Positions 61,143 to 64,000 of a stretch of DNA of 64,000 nt are shown here, piece after piece. Made by a program: the position numbers and the translations under genes. The DNA lies in assembly GCA_045540015.1 (NCBI GenBank), contig JAZQGP010000033.1:1-64000 (forward strand), in the 5' to 3' direction. The notes beneath the pieces are model-generated. The model worked only from the letters and a program-made list of their open reading frames with translations. It ran no database searches and was not told where the DNA came from. The stretch comes from UMGS1387 sp045540015 (GTDB taxonomy: Bacteria > Bacillota > Clostridia > Oscillospirales > CAG-382). Within the stretch, counting starts at the first letter, position 1; the number at the start of each line of letters is the position of its first letter.

Positions 61143-63410
61143 TTAACCTGCAATTTTTAAAGTAAGAACTTTAAGACAAAGCTGAAGCGCTTCTGCACGT
61201 GTGAGATTGTCGTAAGGTCTGAAGGTGTTTCCGTCACCCTCAACAATTCCAAAGCCTCTTGCTATTGCAATATATCCGACATCTTCACTTAGAAGCTCGG
61301 TGTTATCCGCAAAATCCGTGATAAACACGTTTTCAAGAGCGGCAACCTTTTCATAGCCAAGATAGTTTATGATGTACTTTACAGCTTCTGTTCTTGTAAG
61401 GCTCTTAGCTTCTGCATCAAAATTCTCCGTATGGCCGTAGATTGCACATGCGGAAAGTATATTTGCGAATTCCTCTGCAGTAATATCCGTATCGGGAAGG
61501 AATTTTCCGCCATCAAAGCCAATGTTTGCATATGCGAATTTCTTTATAATCTCCTCTGCCCAGTGGCCCTCAATATCGCTGTAGGTATATGCTGAATCTT
61601 CAACATATTCTTCGCCCGAGTAGTTTATCATTTTGCCGCTTAGTGCCCCGATAACCGTTGTGCCCGGAGCGTAGCAGGAGTAAACAAGACGAGTAACAAG
61701 TGCTTTTTCGTAAAGCTCGTCATAGTCTACATACTCACCGTTCTTTTCATTTACAAGATACTTATTATAGGTATAATTGCTGTTAATCTCATAGTTCAGA
61801 CCAAAGCCGTCATAGGAATAGAGGCTTGCAAGCGCCTGTTCGGGAGTTATTGCATCTTTGGGTGACTCAAACTCAACATCGTCATACCAGTTTTCGCTAA
61901 AGGAAACAATTTTACCGGTAACAAGGTCAACCTGAGCATAAATGTTATTATAGGTAAACTCAACGCCCTCGTTAACTCTTACATATCTGTAAGTTGCACT
62001 TCTGTAAACAGGCTCGCTTATCATCTCGCCCTCAACATCTGTTGCCTTTTCAAGATAGTTTATCGGAACTGCATATGAAGGAGCATCGCTATAGCGGACA
62101 TAATCAAACTTATCCGCGCTTTCAGTTTTCAGAAATTCTTCAGCAAACGCTTTCGCCTGCTCCGAGGTATACTTTATTTCGGGAATATCGGTTTCGGTTT
62201 CCTTATAGTAGTAGTAATTCGGAAGCTCGGCGCTGAACGAAAGAAGCTCGCCCGTCTTTGCATCGACAGTTGCATACATTGTATCATAATATCCGTATTT
62301 TTCATCAGAGGGATTTGTAAATGAAATTTCCCAGATATAATTCTGCTGTTCTGTTTTTTCTCCGTACACATAGTTTTTACGAAGATTTGCATCAATTGCA
62401 GTTGCCTTTTTGTTGATAAAAAGCTTATCGTTTGATGTGACAATCTTTACAGCCTCATCGCGCGAGATAAGTCCCTCAAGAACCTCAAGCTGCGCAAGCT
62501 CGCTCTCGGAAAGTCTGTAGCCGGCTTCGGAATCTGCAGATTCTTCGCTTGATACCTGGTCTTTCATCGTGCTGTTCTGAGCACCGCCTGCTATTGTGCC
62601 AAATGTTTCTTTAACATCCCAGGTATTTCTTTCGGTGTAAATCTCACCCGTTACAGCGTCAACCGAAACATAGGAAATTTCGGGAGAATAAACAAGATAT
62701 GCTTTTCTCGACTTTATTGTTCCGCTTTCATCGTCCCACTCGGTTTTTAGCTTATATGAAAGCACCATCTTCTGCTTTGTTCCGAGTATTTCTTTAGCCT
62801 TTTCCTCGGTTATAAGGTTTTCTTTCTTTTCAAAACTTGCGTCGATATCAAAACGGCAGTTAAGAGAAGTTACTATTCCTGTAGTATAGTCAAGTGTAAC
62901 GCTTACGGTGTTATCGGGAACAACAATTCCGTTTTCAATTCTTTCAAAGGTATAAACATAGCAGTGGTTACGAAGTGAGTTTACACGTGTGTTTGAAAGA
63001 GTAAGCTTTCCGTCAGTAAAGGGAACGGTCTTTTTAAGAAAAGCTTCGACTGTTCCGAGAAGCTCCTCGGGAGATTTTTCGGGAAGAGTTGCTGTTCTGT
63101 CGGTATTACTGCTATAGTAATCATAACTTGTTATATTGCCATCATTATCACAGGAAATGCTGACGTGGCCGTTATAGTCCTTACTGTTCCAGGACAAATT
63201 CCACAAAGCACGCGAATAATAAGAGGGCGACGAATAATGCCACGCAAATTCGGTGTAATCTTCAGGTACATCAATCTTTGGGCGCACTGACTTGATTACT
63301 GCTTCAAGCTCCTCGGTTGTAGGTTCGTTTGTCTTTGCCGCGCTTACGGGTAAGACAATTGCGGTAAGAAGCATTGCGAAACAAAGAATTAAACTTAACA
63401 GCTTTTTCAT
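61143..63410 (-). CDS. Large secreted YcdB/PepSY-like protein with C-terminal SLH repeats
   Basis: 755 residues from ATG 63410, which has AAGGAGG 8 bases upstream; a longer frame lacks a site. Signal peptide at 1-24 (ending PVSAA). The middle part repeats a PepSY/YcdB unit several times: EEKAKEILG...YLVYSPEISYVSVDAVTGEI, SRDEAVKIV...YATVDAKTGELLSF, TSEQAKAFAEEFL...YAQVDLVTGKIVSF. The end has at least two SLH repeats (YSDIEGHWAEEIIKKFAYANI, then FADNTELLSEDVGYIAIARGFGIVEG plus FRPYDNLTRAEALQL). It should sit on the cell wall; YcdB repeats are seen in proteins proposed to inhibit proteases or bind polymers. Confidence 0.85.
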   Translation of the reverse strand: MKKLLSLILCFAMLLTAIVLPVSAAKTNEPTTEELEAVIKSVRPKIDVPEDYTEFAWHYSSPSYYSRALWNLSWNSKDYNGHVSISCDNDGNITSYDYYSSNTDRTATLPEKSPEELLGTVEAFLKKTVPFTDGKLTLSNTRVNSLRNHCYVYTFERIENGIVVPDNTVSVTLDYTTGIVTSLNCRFDIDASFEKKENLITEEKAKEILGTKQKMVLSYKLKTEWDDESGTIKSRKAYLVYSPEISYVSVDAVTGEIYTERNTWDVKETFGTIAGGAQNSTMKDQVSSEESADSEAGYRLSESELAQLEVLEGLISRDEAVKIVTSNDKLFINKKATAIDANLRKNYVYGEKTEQQNYIWEISFTNPSDEKYGYYDTMYATVDAKTGELLSFSAELPNYYYYKETETDIPEIKYTSEQAKAFAEEFLKTESADKFDYVRYSDAPSYAVPINYLEKATDVEGEMISEPVYRSATYRYVRVNEGVEFTYNNIYAQVDLVTGKIVSFSENWYDDVEFESPKDAITPEQALASLYSYDGFGLNYEINSNYTYNKYLVNEKNGEYVDYDELYEKALVTRLVYSCYAPGTTVIGALSGKMINYSGEEYVEDSAYTYSDIEGHWAEEIIKKFAYANIGFDGGKFLPDTDITAEEFANILSACAIYGHTENFDAEAKSLTRTEAVKYIINYLGYEKVAALENVFITDFADNTELLSEDVGYIAIARGFGIVEGDGNTFRPYDNLTRAEALQLCLKVLTLKIAG

Positions 63411-64000
63411 AGTGTAAACCTCCTTGTGTTTTAACATGCTGTTTTTGGTTATATCTGATAGACGGGATATTTTTTATTTTGTTCCATATTTTTCACATTT
63501 TTATGCAATTTCAGGGTGATGCCGGCAATGATGGTTTATATCGTGCCTGTCGGCAGGTAATTATAAACCGAATTTGCAATTTTCCACTGCCGTGGGGGCG
63601 TTACCCTTTCTGTTTGCCCAGAAAGGTAACCGAAAGATGCCCACAAGAGAACCTACGGTTCCCTTATGCAACCCTCCCTCAGCTCGCGGACTTTTACGTT
63701 CTCGAAAGCTTTAACCCGAGGAGATTTACGTTTACCAATAATGCTTCAACGAGCTTCGCTACGCGAGCTCCTTCTCAAGTGCCATTATTGTTTGTTAGAG
63801 AATTTTTTCTCTTCTTTTAAGCTTCAGCACTTTTATAATTTCTTATGTGTTTTGCAAAAACACTAACCGAGAAATGTTTGTGTTCTAACAGGACAATCGA
63901 GCACCACAAGGTGCGAGCGACAGTAGACAGCCTGCTGGAGATGTAAAGCTTCAGCGACAAGCTGAAACAGTCTTCGGGATATTGCCGTAAGCTATAGAAG
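63411..64000. repeat. Gene-free hairpin array at the right edge
   Basis: Short frames here have no ribosome binding sites and are dominated by palindromes: GGTTTATA...TATAAACC around a CCTG/CAGG core (63534-63571), GTTACCCTTTCT...AGAAAGGTAAC (63600-63631), GAACCTACGGTTC, GAGCT...AGCTC (63752-63771), GCACCACAAGGTGC (63901-63914), and GCTTCAG...CTGAA. The region resembles the array at 24085-24305 in style, not in sequence. It probably holds structured intergenic repeats; an RNA gene cannot be excluded. Confidence 0.55.

Noticed and set aside
63479..63866. Plus-strand small ORFs at the right edge
   Set aside because: No ribosome binding sites; composition follows the palindromes.

Overview
The window looks like a chromosomal segment of an uncultured gut-type member of Bacillota, class Clostridia (Oscillospirales/Eubacteriales-like). 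The grounds are an AT-rich sequence, strong GGAGG ribosome binding sites, near-consensus TTGACA-17-TATAAT promoters, SLH-domain surface proteins at both edges, cytoplasmic plant-polysaccharide enzymes, and many intergenic hairpin elements. No rRNA gene, intact tRNA gene or CRISPR array was found.

Layout. 1-3000 (minus): the start of an SLH protein, then a TPM-domain membrane protein with three zinc-ribbon proteins. 3023-6301 (plus): a three-gene operon of a solute-binding lipoprotein, a membrane-anchored LuxR-type regulator and an XRE repressor, with its own promoter and terminator. 6359-7360: a decayed secreted-protein gene and a structured element ending in a tRNA-Glu-like CACCA end. 7487-8449 (plus): a GH20-like protein. 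8497-16291 (minus): one run from a GH2 hydrolase through a GH28 protein, a HisJ-type PHP phosphatase, an EEP-family phosphoesterase, a second PHP protein and a stand-alone CARF/Card1-like nuclease (DUF1887) to a lipoprotein amidase. 16425-26423 (minus): a glycan-use island (two SGNH proteins, an alpha/alpha-barrel hydrolase, DUF4091, a PQ-loop protein, a nitrilase-GDPD fusion, GH28, GH43). Several of its transcription units carry the same promoter with an invariant spacer, and it contains a DUF559 element with inverted ends.

26596-51303 (minus): a capsule/exopolysaccharide operon of about 25 kb and 20 genes read from one strong promoter. It encodes a UDP-N-acetyl-L-fucosamine pathway (CapE, CapF, CapG), an initiating sugar transferase, five GT4-type glycosyltransferases and a GT-D-fold protein, an acetyltransferase, a flippase and a polymerase. 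It also has an unusual set of ATP-using ligases (four ATP-grasp proteins as two tandem pairs, plus an asparagine-synthase-like protein) and a DegT aminotransferase, suggesting an amino-acid- or amide-decorated glycan.

51642-64000: an iron-sulfur aldo/keto reductase; a CorC/HlyC transporter behind a terminator-bearing leader RNA (riboswitch candidate); a polar amino acid ABC transporter; RlmA; a membrane protein; an HtrA protease; a large SLH protein; and a gene-free hairpin array at the right edge.

The best candidates for something new are the CARF nuclease translationally coupled to a PHP phosphoesterase away from any CRISPR locus, the CorC leader RNA, the shared-spacer promoter family of the glycan island, the nitrilase-GDPD fusion, the DUF559 inverted-end element, and the ligase-rich capsule operon.
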